From assembly GCA_023416335.1 (NCBI GenBank), contig JAEZHY010000172.1, forward strand, positions 1 to 64,000: DNA of 64,000 bases, written 5' to 3'. The notes beneath the pieces are model-generated. The model did no database searches and was not told the origin of the DNA. It saw only the letters and a list, made by a program, of their open reading frames with translations. A program made the position numbers and the translations under genes. Position 1 is the first letter of the stretch. Each line of letters begins with the position of its first letter. Source of the stretch: Pseudomonadota bacterium. Its GTDB lineage: Bacteria; Desulfobacterota; Syntrophobacteria; Syntrophobacterales; Syntrophobacteraceae. Of this stretch, positions 17,416 to 25,638 are shown piece by piece.

Positions 17416-17675
17416 TACAAGAGTTTGTTAAGGTCTTGAATTCGCGACTAATCCGCCCTGGAAGCCTGGTTTCCTGAACAACTCCAGGGCAGATGGCCCC
17501 CGCTCCTTTGATGCATTCATGAATCGACACCCTGCCAACCACAACCTTTTCATCTTTCCTACATGGCGATTCACTTCCGGTTCACGCCGTTTTTCTTGGC
17601 ACTCCGCTTGCATCAAAATTCAATACTTTCGTACCGCTGAAGACCTTCTATTACCTCTTGAGTGGGAGATCCGGG

Positions 17676-19172
17676 ATGGGCAAATCCAACTGCTATACCT
17701 TTAACCTGATGAAGCCGGGCGTTCCGTCCGAAATCTGCTCCTCGTGCGAGTTGGAGGAAATACTGGAAGCCTCTCACGACGGACTTTTCATAACCGACGG
17801 GGACGGCAAGGTCCTCATGGTTAACAGCGCATGGGAGCGCATCTGCGGCATCCACAGGGATTTTGCAGTCGGCAAGAACGCCCAGGGCCTGGTCGATAAC
17901 GGGTTCTACACCGAATCGTGCGCCAACCGGGCGATACGAGAGAGGAAGAAAGTCACCATCATGCTCGAGATGACCCGCGGAGACAAGGTGGGCCAGAAGA
18001 TAATGGCGACAGGGATACCCATATGGGGCGAAGACGGCGAACTCAAGCGAACGGTCGTTAATGTCCGTGATATCACTGAAATTCTGTATCTCAAGGACCT
18101 GCTGGAAAAAACCAGGCAGCTGAATGAAATCTATGCCGCCGAACTGGAGCAGATGCGTTTTCAGCATATTGCCAGAGACGGAGACATCATTGCGAGAAGC
18201 CCGAAGACAAGGCGCGTTCTGGAAATGGCCACACAGGTGGCCAAGGTGGATTCGACCGTCCTGATTACGGGAGAATCGGGTTCCGGCAAGGAGGTGATAG
18301 CCAACGCCATTCACCGTCTCAGCCGGCGCGCAAACGGCCCGCTGGTCAAGGTGAACTGCGGAGCCATTCCTGAGAACCTCCTGGAGTCGGAACTGTTCGG
18401 CTATGAGGCCGGGGCCTTTACCGGCGCGAGAAAACAGGGCAAGCCCGGCCTGTTCGAGCTGGCCGAGAAGGGGACCCTGTTCCTGGACGAAGTGGGGGAC
18501 ATCCCACTGAGCCTCCAGGTAAAGCTCCTGCGCGCCTTGCAGGACCACGAAATAATGCGTGTGGGCGCTGTGAAGTCTTTCCCGGTCGATGTGCGGATCA
18601 TCGCGGCGACGAACAGGGACCTGGCTGCGATGGTTGCCACCGGAGCTTTCCGGGAGGACCTCTTCTACAGGCTCAATGTGGTCTCCCTTCAGCTTCCCCC
18701 TTTGCGCGACCGCAGAGAGGACATACCCCTGCTCGTCCTTTCGTTCCTGGAGAGGATCAATAAAAAGTACCGCTATTCCAAGCGTTTCTCGCCCATGGTG
18801 GTAGACCAGTTCATGCATTATTCCTGGCCCGGAAACATCCGTGAACTGGAAAACGTTATCGAACGGCTCCTGGTCATGACGGACAGCGAGGAAGTGCAGA
18901 TCGGGCATCTGCCGCAGTACATGATTCAGTATCATGCGGCGCCCAACGATGCGCCGCCCTGCCCCGCCAATATGCCCCTCAGCAAAGCCATCGAGCATCT
19001 GGAGGTTCAGATGCTCACCCAGGCACTCAAGACGAACGGCAGCACCCGCAAGGCGGCCGCCTCCCTCAGAATCAGCCAGTCCGCGCTGATGCGCAAGATC
19101 AAGAAGCACAAGATAGCGATTTCACTGGATGAACAGGACGAAGCAGCTTTTTTTGATGTCATCAGGATCTAA
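17676..19172 (+). CDS. PAS-domain sigma-54-dependent transcriptional activator
   Basis: The 498-residue protein has an N-terminal PAS sensor (about 22-130), a short coiled linker and an AAA+ domain (about 165-400). The AAA+ domain shows Walker A GESGSGKE, the sigma-54 contact loop GAFTGA and Walker [12 protein letters not shown] Fis-type helix-turn-helix lies near the C-terminus ([21 protein letters not shown]). This is a complete NtrC-class enhancer-binding protein without a receiver domain, so it probably senses a small molecule through PAS. ATG 17676 has GGGAG seven bases upstream and is preferred to TTG 17658. It lies directly upstream of, and probably controls, the CoA-transferase/Fix operon. 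Confidence 0.93.
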   Translation: MGKSNCYTFNLMKPGVPSEICSSCELEEILEASHDGLFITDGDGKVLMVNSAWERICGIHRDFAVGKNAQGLVDNGFYTESCANRAIRERKKVTIMLEMTRGDKVGQKIMATGIPIWGEDGELKRTVVNVRDITEILYLKDLLEKTRQLNEIYAAELEQMRFQHIARDGDIIARSPKTRRVLEMATQVAKVDSTVLITGESGSGKEVIANAIHRLSRRANGPLVKVNCGAIPENLLESELFGYEAGAFTGARKQGKPGLFELAEKGTLFLDEVGDIPLSLQVKLLRALQDHEIMRVGAVKSFPVDVRIIAATNRDLAAMVATGAFREDLFYRLNVVSLQLPPLRDRREDIPLLVLSFLERINKKYRYSKRFSPMVVDQFMHYSWPGNIRELENVIERLLVMTDSEEVQIGHLPQYMIQYHAAPNDAPPCPANMPLSKAIEHLEVQMLTQALKTNGSTRKAAASLRISQSALMRKIKKHKIAISLDEQDEAAFFDVIRI

Positions 19173-19177
19173 GTCTC

Positions 19178-19222
19178 GACTCGAATCGATGATTCGAGTC
19201 CAATTCGACTCATCGATTCGAT
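19178..19222. promoter_or_regulatory. Inverted repeat, candidate enhancer site for the sigma-54 activator
   Basis: A perfect 10-bp-arm dyad, GACTCGAATC-GAT-GATTCGAGTC, occupies 19178-19200. A second, imperfect ATCGATTCGAT element lies at 19212-19222, and similar half-sites occur at about 19281 and 19300. The main dyad is about 220 bp upstream of the predicted -24/-12 promoter, the usual distance for an upstream activating sequence. No T tract follows, so it is not a typical terminator. Confidence 0.55.
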
Positions 19223-19403
19223 TTGCGTTCATCACCTGATTTCGACCTCCGAATCGCGGCCAAATCCGGCTTTCTCCTCTCTCGAATCATTCCCGGGTTA
19301 ATCGAAATCGACTCACCCTCCAGAATGGGATCGATTCCCGCGCAATCGGCTGCACACCCTTCCGTGCCCCTACCCACAACGCTGTAGCCCCCTACTGCGA
19401 AGG

Positions 19404-19421
19404 CCGGCACAGACTTTGCCA
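19404..19421 (+). promoter_or_regulatory. Predicted sigma-54 (-24/-12) promoter of the CoA-transferase operon
   Basis: CCGGCACAGACTTTGCCA contains GGCAC and TTGC with GG (19406) and GC (19418) separated by exactly ten bases, matching the sigma-54 rule. Transcription would start near 19431, about 60 bases before the CoA-transferase ATG at 19492. Confidence 0.6.
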
Positions 19422-19491
19422 TCCCAAAGAACCGGAAGATGGGGATTTGGCCAGTCGAAATGAAACGGTTAGGACAATTAGGAGGCTATCG

Positions 19492-21108
19492 ATGGCGAAG
19501 TTTTTGTCTGCTGAGGAAGCAGTCAAGTTGATCAAGTCGGGGGACACGGTCTCCATATCCGGGTTCATGGGTATGGGGCATCCGGAAGAAGTTTCCCTGG
19601 CGATGGAAAAGCGGTTCCTGGAAACCGGCGAACCCACAGGCCTGACCCTGGTCCACGGCGCCAGCCAAAACGACGGCAAGTCCAACTGGGGATTGAACCG
19701 CTGGGGCAAAGAAGGCCTGATAAAGAAGGTCATCGCCGCACACTGGGGTCTCCAGCCCGATATCATCCGGATGGCGGTCGAGGAGAAGATCGAGGCCTAT
19801 AACATTCCCCAGGGACCGATCATGAACCTCTTCCACGCGATCGCCTCCAAGAAGCCTGGTGTCCTGACCCATGTCGGACTGAAGACTTTCGTCGATCCCA
19901 GGGAGACCTGCGGAAGACTCAACAGCATAAGCAAAGACACCTATGTCGAACTCACGAAGATCGACGGCAAGGAATACCTTCTCTACAAGACCTTCCCGAT
20001 CAACTGGGCAATCATTCGCGGAACGACCGCGGACGAGTTCGGAAACATCTCCATCGAAAAAGAAGGGATCATGCTGGAGTTCCTGGCCCTCGCTCTCGCA
20101 GCCAAGGGATCGGGCGGCAAGGTCATCGTCCAGGTCGAAAGAATCGCGAAGGCCGGCACGCTTCATCCGATGCGGGTGAAGATCCCCAAAGTGCTCGTCG
20201 ATTACGTCGTCGTCGCCAAGCCCGAGAACCATTGGCAGGTCCCGATGGCGGAAGCCTACAACCCGAGCCTCTGCGGCGAGACGAGGATTCCTATCTCCGA
20301 AGTGGAACCGCTGCCGATGAGCGAGCGCAAGGTCATCTGCCGCCGTTGCGCAATGGAACTGGTTCCCGATGCGACCATCAACCTCGGTATCGGCATCCCG
20401 ACCGGTGTCGGCGTCGTCTGCGCCGAAGAGGGCCTCAACGACAACCTGACAATGACGGTCGAACCGGGCGTTATCGGCGGCGTGGCACTCGGCGGTCTCT
20501 ACTTCGGATGCGCGATCAACCCCGAAGCCATGCTCGACCACCCGAACATGTTCGATTTCTACGATGGCGGCGGCCTCGACCTGGCAGTCCTCGGCATGGC
20601 CGAAATGGACCAGTACGGCAACGTCAACGTCAGCAAGTTCGGCCCGCGGATCGCAGGTTCGGGAGGATTCGTCGATATTACGCAGAGCACGCCGACGGTT
20701 GTTTTCTGCGGAACGCTCACCGCCGGCGGGGTCAAGCTCGAAGTCCAAAACGGCGAACTGAAGATAAAGAATGAAGGCAGGGTAAAGAAACTGGTGAAGA
20801 AGGTGGAACACATCACCTTCAGCGGCGAGTACGGACGCACCACCGGTCAGAAGATCCTCTACGTTACGGAACGGGCCGTTTTCGCACTCAAGCCGGAAGG
20901 CGTGACCCTGATTGAAATCGCTCCGGGCGTCGATCTCGAAAAAGACATCCTGGGCCAGATGGAATTCAAACCGATTATAGCCCCCGATCTCAAACTCATG
21001 GATCCACGGATCTTCTCGGAATCGATTCCGATGGGAATCAAGAACGAGATTCTTGCGAAGAACGGCAATGGCAATGGTGCCCAGGCTCAAGCCGTAGCCT
21101 TGAAATAA
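19492..21108 (+). CDS. pct: Class I CoA-transferase (propionate/short-chain acyl-CoA:acetate type, YdiF-like)
   Basis: The 538-residue protein carries fused alpha and beta CoA-transferase halves in one chain. The catalytic glutamate is Glu324 in TVEPGVIGG, the same number as the active-site glutamate reported for Clostridium propionicum propionate CoA-transferase. The enzyme would swap CoA from acetyl-CoA or a similar donor onto an incoming carboxylate through a glutamyl-CoA intermediate in the cytoplasm. ATG 19492 follows GGAGG. It is the first gene after the predicted sigma-54 promoter and leads the acyl-CoA operon. The C-terminal tail (KNGNGNGAQAQA) is low-complexity. E. coli YdiF is the nearest well-known counterpart by context. 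The exact substrate is not determined. Confidence 0.9.
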   Translation: MAKFLSAEEAVKLIKSGDTVSISGFMGMGHPEEVSLAMEKRFLETGEPTGLTLVHGASQNDGKSNWGLNRWGKEGLIKKVIAAHWGLQPDIIRMAVEEKIEAYNIPQGPIMNLFHAIASKKPGVLTHVGLKTFVDPRETCGRLNSISKDTYVELTKIDGKEYLLYKTFPINWAIIRGTTADEFGNISIEKEGIMLEFLALALAAKGSGGKVIVQVERIAKAGTLHPMRVKIPKVLVDYVVVAKPENHWQVPMAEAYNPSLCGETRIPISEVEPLPMSERKVICRRCAMELVPDATINLGIGIPTGVGVVCAEEGLNDNLTMTVEPGVIGGVALGGLYFGCAINPEAMLDHPNMFDFYDGGGLDLAVLGMAEMDQYGNVNVSKFGPRIAGSGGFVDITQSTPTVVFCGTLTAGGVKLEVQNGELKIKNEGRVKKLVKKVEHITFSGEYGRTTGQKILYVTERAVFALKPEGVTLIEIAPGVDLEKDILGQMEFKPIIAPDLKLMDPRIFSESIPMGIKNEILAKNGNGNGAQAQAVALK

Positions 21109-21149
21109 ATCCTGAGACACTCACAGCAAAACTCACAAGGAGACCGAAG

Positions 21150-22619
21150 ATGGCACTGAAGACGAGAAAAGAGTACCTGGAATCCCTTAAGGCAATGCGG
21201 CCTAACGTCTACAAATTCGGAAAGCTCATCACGGATGTGACGACCGATCCCGCAACCAAGAGGACCATAGAGAGCCACGCCAGAGCTTTCGACGCGTCGC
21301 ACGATCCGAAATACTCCGAAGATTTCGTAACGACATCGACCTTTTTCGAAGGCGAACAGATCCACAAATGGACGAGCATGATGGAGAACCTGGAACAGAT
21401 CATGGGCAACTCCAAGCTCAAAAGGTGGATGTATCGCTTCACCGGAAGCTGCACCGGCGGTCTTTGCGTAGGCTGGAATTCGCAGAACGTCATGTGGAAC
21501 GTGACCGCCCTTATCGACAAGGAATACGGCACGAACTACCAGGAACGACTCAAGAAATGGATCCTGCACGCCCAGAAAAACGCCCTGGTGGTTTCCGGCG
21601 CCCTTACCGACGCAAAGGGTGACAGAAGCCTCCGTCCTTCGCAGCAGACGAACCTCGATGCCAACGTACATGTCAAGGAAGTCCGTCCGGACGGTATCGT
21701 TATCAGCGGCACCAAGGCCATGATCTGCGGCGTTGCGGCATCGAATGAAATATTCCTGCTGCCCGGCAGCGGCTACAAGGAAGAAGACAAGGATTACGCG
21801 GTTGTCTGTGTAGTCCCCAGGGACATCAAGGGTCTCACGATCGTTGAAACCCGCCGCGCAAGTGACACAAGGGAACTCGAAGACGGCTGGGATATCCCCG
21901 ATACCGGCATCACCCAGGCATACCTGATCTTCCAGGATTGCTTCGTGCCCAACGACAGAGTCTTCATGTGCAAGGAATTCAAGTACTCGGGCAAGGTCAT
22001 CGAATACTTCACGGCCAACTACCGGGCCTGTATCGGCGCATGCGTCGCCGGCCAGGGCGATGTGATGATCGGCGCCGGCGCTCTTATGGCACGTCTTAAC
22101 GGCCTCGCGGCCGGTACCTTCTCCGGCAAGATGGTCGAAATGGCCGTCAACAACGAAACCACCTACGGCATGGGCATCGGCGCCATGGCTCTCGGCAAGA
22201 AGGGCCCCGGCGGCATGTGGGTATCCGACTCACTGATCGCCCATACCAACAAGGTACACGTGGCGACCCTGCCTTATGAAACCAAGCGCCTTTGCCAGGA
22301 CATCGGCGGCGGCATCGTCGAGACGGGCTGCTTCCCGTCCACAGCGGATTTCAAGAACCCGGAATACGGTCCTCTGGTCGAGAAAGCCGTCAAGGCATCC
22401 GACAAGTACAGCGCGGAATCCAGGGCCCGGGCTGCCAGACTCTCCGAATGGCTCACCCTTGGCGCCGGCGTCCCGGGTTGTATGCACGGCGGTGGATCGC
22501 CTGACGGTGCAAAGCTGGTCGTAAGGGCTTTCACGCCGGTCGATCAGTTCGCCGAATACGCCAGGAACATAGCAGGCATCAAAGAAGACGTCCCCGAACC
22601 GGAGAAGAAGAAGAAGTAA
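21150..22619 (+). CDS. 4-hydroxybutyryl-CoA dehydratase/4-hydroxyphenylacetate hydroxylase-family flavoprotein with altered active site
   Basis: The 489-residue protein is full length and co-linear with Clostridium aminobutyricum AbfD (conserved DYAVVCVVP, FVPNDRVFMCKEF, MHGGGSP). Compared with the AbfD sequence as I recall it, most functional residues differ. The cluster pair C99-x3-C103 is C101-x4-C106. Ligand H292 is Tyr291; ligand C299 is kept as Cys298. T190 is Cys193, E257 is Gln256, Y296 is Ile295, K300 is Val299 and E455 is Gly443. An extra Cys294 sits near the cluster site. The fold and probably FAD binding are retained, but normal 4-hydroxybutyryl-CoA dehydration is unlikely. It lies between the CoA-transferase and acyl-CoA dehydrogenase genes, so it probably acts on the same CoA ester. 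Confidence 0.85.
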   Translation: MALKTRKEYLESLKAMRPNVYKFGKLITDVTTDPATKRTIESHARAFDASHDPKYSEDFVTTSTFFEGEQIHKWTSMMENLEQIMGNSKLKRWMYRFTGSCTGGLCVGWNSQNVMWNVTALIDKEYGTNYQERLKKWILHAQKNALVVSGALTDAKGDRSLRPSQQTNLDANVHVKEVRPDGIVISGTKAMICGVAASNEIFLLPGSGYKEEDKDYAVVCVVPRDIKGLTIVETRRASDTRELEDGWDIPDTGITQAYLIFQDCFVPNDRVFMCKEFKYSGKVIEYFTANYRACIGACVAGQGDVMIGAGALMARLNGLAAGTFSGKMVEMAVNNETTYGMGIGAMALGKKGPGGMWVSDSLIAHTNKVHVATLPYETKRLCQDIGGGIVETGCFPSTADFKNPEYGPLVEKAVKASDKYSAESRARAARLSEWLTLGAGVPGCMHGGGSPDGAKLVVRAFTPVDQFAEYARNIAGIKEDVPEPEKKKK

Positions 22620-22624
22620 CCTCC

Positions 22625-22695
22625 TAAGCCGCGGGGTGCCTGGGGCGGGACGATTTCTGGGGGGGAGTCTCCCGCCCCCTTCCCCTTCGGGACAT
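22625..22695. other. GC-rich hairpin between the AbfD-like and acyl-CoA dehydrogenase genes
   Basis: GGGGCGGGAC near 22644 can pair with GTCTCCCGCCCC near 22668. It could attenuate transcription or stabilise the upstream mRNA end within the operon. There is no T tract. Confidence 0.4.
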
Positions 22696-22744
22696 ACCGA
22701 ATCCCACCGGACTGACAGCACATCATCAACAGAAAGGGATAACC

Positions 22745-23881
22745 ATGTTCAAAATGACGGAAGAACACGACCTCATCCGCGCGAGCGTACGCGAGTTCTG
22801 CGAAAAATATGTGGAGCCGATCGCGGAAATGACCGACCAGGAACCCAAGTTCCCGATGGACACGGTAAAGAAGCTGGCCGAGCAGGACCTGATGGGAATT
22901 CCTTTTCCCCAGGAATACGGCGGGGCCGGTTCCGACTACCTCGCTTATACGATTGTCGTCGAAGAACTGTCCAGGGCGTGCGCCACCACAGGTTTTACCC
23001 TTGAGTGCCATACCTCGCTCGCAAGTTTTCCTCTCTTCAAGTTCGGTACTGAAGAACAGAAGAAGAAATACCTGGCCCCGCTTTGCAAAGGCGAGATCCT
23101 CGGCGCGTTCGCCCTGACCGAACCGGGCGCGGGAACCGATGCGGCCGCAGGCACCACGGTGGCGGTTCGCGACGGTGACGACTATGTCCTCAACGGCAGC
23201 AAGATTTTTATCTCCAATGCACCGGTTGCCGGCGTGATCATCGTTTTCGCTATGACCGATAAGTCCAAGGGCACCAAGGGCATCACCGCATTCATCGTCC
23301 CTGCCGGAACTCCCGGACTCGTAATCGGCAAGCACCTCAACAAGATGGGTATTCGCGGCTCCCTTACGTCGGAAGTGCTCCTCAAGGACTGCCGTGTTCC
23401 CAAGGAAAACATGCTCGGCGGCGAAGGCCAGGGATTCAAGATCGCCATGATGACCCTGGACGGCGGACGCATCGGTATCGCCGCACAGGCACTCGGTATT
23501 GCCCAGGCCGCACTCGACGAGTCGGTCACGTACTCGAAGGAAAGAGTCCAGTTCGGAAAACCGATCGGTTCCTTCCAGGCAATCCAGTGGATGCTCGCCA
23601 ATATGGCAACGGAAGTCGAAGCGGCCCGGTTTCTGACCTACAAGGCCGCCTGGTGCTACGACCAGGGAATGCCCTACAGCAAGGAAGCGGCAATGGCGAA
23701 GCTGTTCGCATCGGAAGTTGCGGCACGCCAGACGAACCGCGCAATCCAGGTACACGGCGGCATCGGCTTTATCAAGGGTCATAAAGTCGAGCGTCTCTAC
23801 CGCGACGCGAAGATCACGGAAATCTACGAGGGAACCTCTGAAGTTATGAGGATGGTCATCTCCGGCAGCCTGCTTCGCTAG
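22745..23881 (+). CDS. Acyl-CoA dehydrogenase (short-chain type)
   Basis: The 378-residue protein has the normal length and three-part fold: N-terminal helices (1-115), middle beta domain (about 116-230, with the family signature AFALTEPGAGTDA) and C-terminal helices. The catalytic base is the glutamate in IYEGTSEV near the C-terminus, the short/butyryl-type position. IQVHGGIGF is also family-typical. It would oxidise an acyl-CoA to the 2-enoyl-CoA (or run in reverse) using FAD and pass electrons to the FixAB/ETF encoded next. A ribosome site, AAAGGGAT, precedes ATG 22745. E. coli ydiO/caiA occupy the equivalent position in their operons. Substrate chain not defined. Confidence 0.93.
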   Translation: MFKMTEEHDLIRASVREFCEKYVEPIAEMTDQEPKFPMDTVKKLAEQDLMGIPFPQEYGGAGSDYLAYTIVVEELSRACATTGFTLECHTSLASFPLFKFGTEEQKKKYLAPLCKGEILGAFALTEPGAGTDAAAGTTVAVRDGDDYVLNGSKIFISNAPVAGVIIVFAMTDKSKGTKGITAFIVPAGTPGLVIGKHLNKMGIRGSLTSEVLLKDCRVPKENMLGGEGQGFKIAMMTLDGGRIGIAAQALGIAQAALDESVTYSKERVQFGKPIGSFQAIQWMLANMATEVEAARFLTYKAAWCYDQGMPYSKEAAMAKLFASEVAARQTNRAIQVHGGIGFIKGHKVERLYRDAKITEIYEGTSEVMRMVISGSLLR

Positions 23882-23895
23882 ATGGGAGAGGGCGG

Positions 23896-24663
23896 ATGCT
23901 TAAGACTATAGCCTGTTTCAAATGGGTAATCGACGATGCCGACATCAAGATCGATGCGGCCTCCAAGAAGCTGGTCCTGGACCGAGCGGGCTACAAGATA
24001 AGCGCCTATGACCGCAATGCTATCGAGGAGGCGGTCAGCCTCCTCGAACAGCACGGCGGAAGTGTGGCGGCTCTTACCGTTGCCCCGCCAACCGCGAAGG
24101 CGTGCCTGAAAGACGCGCTCTCCCGCGGTCCGGATACGGCTTATTTCGTAAACGACCCGGCATTTACCGACCTCGCCCCCGCCCAGACGGCGCGGATGAT
24201 AGCCGCAGCCATCAAGACGGGGATCGAGTATGACCTCATCATATGCGGTGAGGGCTCGGGCGATCTCTATGCCCAGCAGGTCGGCCCCACCCTTGCGGAA
24301 ATTCTGGGGATCCCCTGCGCTACATTTGTCAACAAGCTGACCTGCTCCGGTAACGAGATTATCGCCGAGCGCAAACTGGATACGGGAATCGAAACCGTTT
24401 CCATCCAGCTTCCCGCACTGGTGACGATTCTGCCGGATATCAACACGGCCAGGATTCCGAGCCTCAAGCAGGTACTCGGGGCGGCGAAGAAACCGGTCCA
24501 CAATATCGGGCTCGACAAAATCGGGCCGGTAGGGGACCCGGGCATTACCACCGAAAAAGTGGTTGCCGCAACGATGGACCGCAAGCAGGTGAAGTTTGCG
24601 GCGGATGCCGACGGCATAAAGGCGGCGGTCGGGGCTCTTATCAAAGAGGGTGTAATCGCCTGA
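23896..24663 (+). CDS. fixA: Electron transfer flavoprotein beta subunit, FixA type
   Basis: The 255-residue protein contains the EtfB signatures: ISAYDRNAIEEA, LSRGPD, and the AMP/FAD-contact stretch ICGEGSGDLYAQQVGP. This stretch is close to the wording of E. coli FixA (carnitine system), as is the RIPSLKQVLGAAKKP segment. It pairs with FixB to form the ETF heterodimer that accepts electrons from the upstream acyl-CoA dehydrogenase. The ATG follows a GGGCGG after a 14-bp gap from the dehydrogenase stop. Some FixAB complexes also bifurcate electrons from NADH; sequence alone does not show whether this one does. Confidence 0.92.
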   Translation: MLKTIACFKWVIDDADIKIDAASKKLVLDRAGYKISAYDRNAIEEAVSLLEQHGGSVAALTVAPPTAKACLKDALSRGPDTAYFVNDPAFTDLAPAQTARMIAAAIKTGIEYDLIICGEGSGDLYAQQVGPTLAEILGIPCATFVNKLTCSGNEIIAERKLDTGIETVSIQLPALVTILPDINTARIPSLKQVLGAAKKPVHNIGLDKIGPVGDPGITTEKVVAATMDRKQVKFAADADGIKAAVGALIKEGVIA

Positions 24664-24677
24664 CGGGAGTGTTCACT

Positions 24678-25628
24678 ATGGCTGGAATTTTGGTTTTCGC
24701 AGAAAACCGGGACGGGACCCTGGAGCTATTGAGCGCGGGAAGGCAGATCGCCGAGAAGCTTGGAGGAAAAGTCGCAGCTTTCGCGGCTGATCCCGGCTCG
24801 GCAAAAGACTATGTCCGCTATGGAGCCGATGAAGTCCTGGTTCTTCCTCCGCTCGCATCCGATCAGCCCCTGGAGGCCTACGTTCCGGTGCTCTACGAGG
24901 CTGCAAAGGAAATGGCTCCCGATGTTTTCCTGATCGGGGCGACTCCGCGGGGCAAGGAAATTGCCGCACGGCTCGCCGTTCGCCTCAACGTCGGCCTTTG
25001 CAGCGGGTGCACGGAATTCGAAATCGGCGCAAACACGCTGAAGATGGACCGCATCCTCTACGGCGGCGCGGCGATCCAGACGGTAGTCTGCACCGCGAAG
25101 CCGCAGATGGCCACGGTTCCGCCCAGGAGTTTCGAGGCGGCGTCGCCCGAAGACGGCCGGCAGGGAGAAATAAAGGAACTGAAAACCGTGCCGCAGTCGC
25201 CGGTCAAGGTTCTCTCCCGCACGACCAGGGAGCGCGAATCGGTCGATATCACCGAGGCCAAGGTGGTTGTCTGTGTAGGTCGCGGGGTTGAGAAACCCGA
25301 GGATATCGCACTCGTTTGCGACCTTGCCAAAGCGGTTGGAGGCGAGGTCGGCTGTTCGCGGCCGATCGCCGAAGAGCTGCACTGGCTGCCGGAAGAAGTC
25401 TATCTGGGCATTTCGGGAAAGAAGGTAAAGCCGGACCTCTACATCGGAGTCGGGGTCTCCGGACAGATACAGCATGTTTCGGGCATTCGCGACAGCAAGG
25501 TGATTTTTGCGGTCAACCGGGACGAGAACGCACCGATTTTCGAGGCGGCCGACTACGGGATAGTCGGGGATCTCTACCAAGTGGTGCCCAGACTGATCGA
25601 AGAACTCAAAGCGGCCCTCAAGGCCTGA
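24678..25628 (+). CDS. fixB: Electron transfer flavoprotein alpha subunit, FixB type
   Basis: The 316-residue protein has an N-terminal EtfA domain (GILVFAENRDG, residues 3-13) and the C-terminal FAD-binding domain (about 190-316). The C-terminal domain carries the strongly conserved run YIGVGVSGQIQHVSGIRDS followed by NRDENAPIFEAADYGIVGDL. It partners with FixA. ATG 24678 has GGGAG eight bases upstream and is preferred to GTG 24669. The gene begins 14 bp after fixA and is followed after 10 bp by fixC, in the standard fixABCX order. Confidence 0.93.
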   Translation: MAGILVFAENRDGTLELLSAGRQIAEKLGGKVAAFAADPGSAKDYVRYGADEVLVLPPLASDQPLEAYVPVLYEAAKEMAPDVFLIGATPRGKEIAARLAVRLNVGLCSGCTEFEIGANTLKMDRILYGGAAIQTVVCTAKPQMATVPPRSFEAASPEDGRQGEIKELKTVPQSPVKVLSRTTRERESVDITEAKVVVCVGRGVEKPEDIALVCDLAKAVGGEVGCSRPIAEELHWLPEEVYLGISGKKVKPDLYIGVGVSGQIQHVSGIRDSKVIFAVNRDENAPIFEAADYGIVGDLYQVVPRLIEELKAALKA

Positions 25629-25638
25629 TGGTGAAAAG

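Larger units (their letters stand above)
16694..17675. repeat. Long intergenic region built from dispersed palindromic repeats
   Basis: About 980 bp without a credible gene. A single palindromic unit lies at 16743-16786 (GGTAGGGTGGGCACAAAG...GTGCCCACCGCCC). A perfect GGTTCCCAAGG/CCTTGGGAACC hairpin is at 16922-16947; it and its flank to about 16980 reappear in inverted orientation at 32421-32478. Hairpins lie at about 17007-17029 (GGGCAAC/GTTGCCC) and 17111-17136 (CCAGGCAGC/GCTGCCTGG). A two-hairpin element spans 17181-17307. Beyond 17310 are three TGAA-NN-TTCA elements, described separately. Confidence 0.75.

Noticed and set aside
17613..19109. Long open minus-strand frame opposite the sigma-54 activator
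   Set aside because: It is the antisense shadow of a clear AAA+ activator; no ribosome site, no domain, and composition typical of antisense frames in GC-rich coding DNA.
19486..21120. Long minus-strand frame opposite the CoA-transferase
   Set aside because: The opposite strand encodes an unambiguous class I CoA-transferase with its catalytic glutamate. The antisense frame is rich in Asp/His/Arg with no recognisable fold.
22544..23782. Long minus-strand frame opposite the acyl-CoA dehydrogenase
   Set aside because: Antisense shadow; it spans the gap between two real genes without a promoter or ribosome site.
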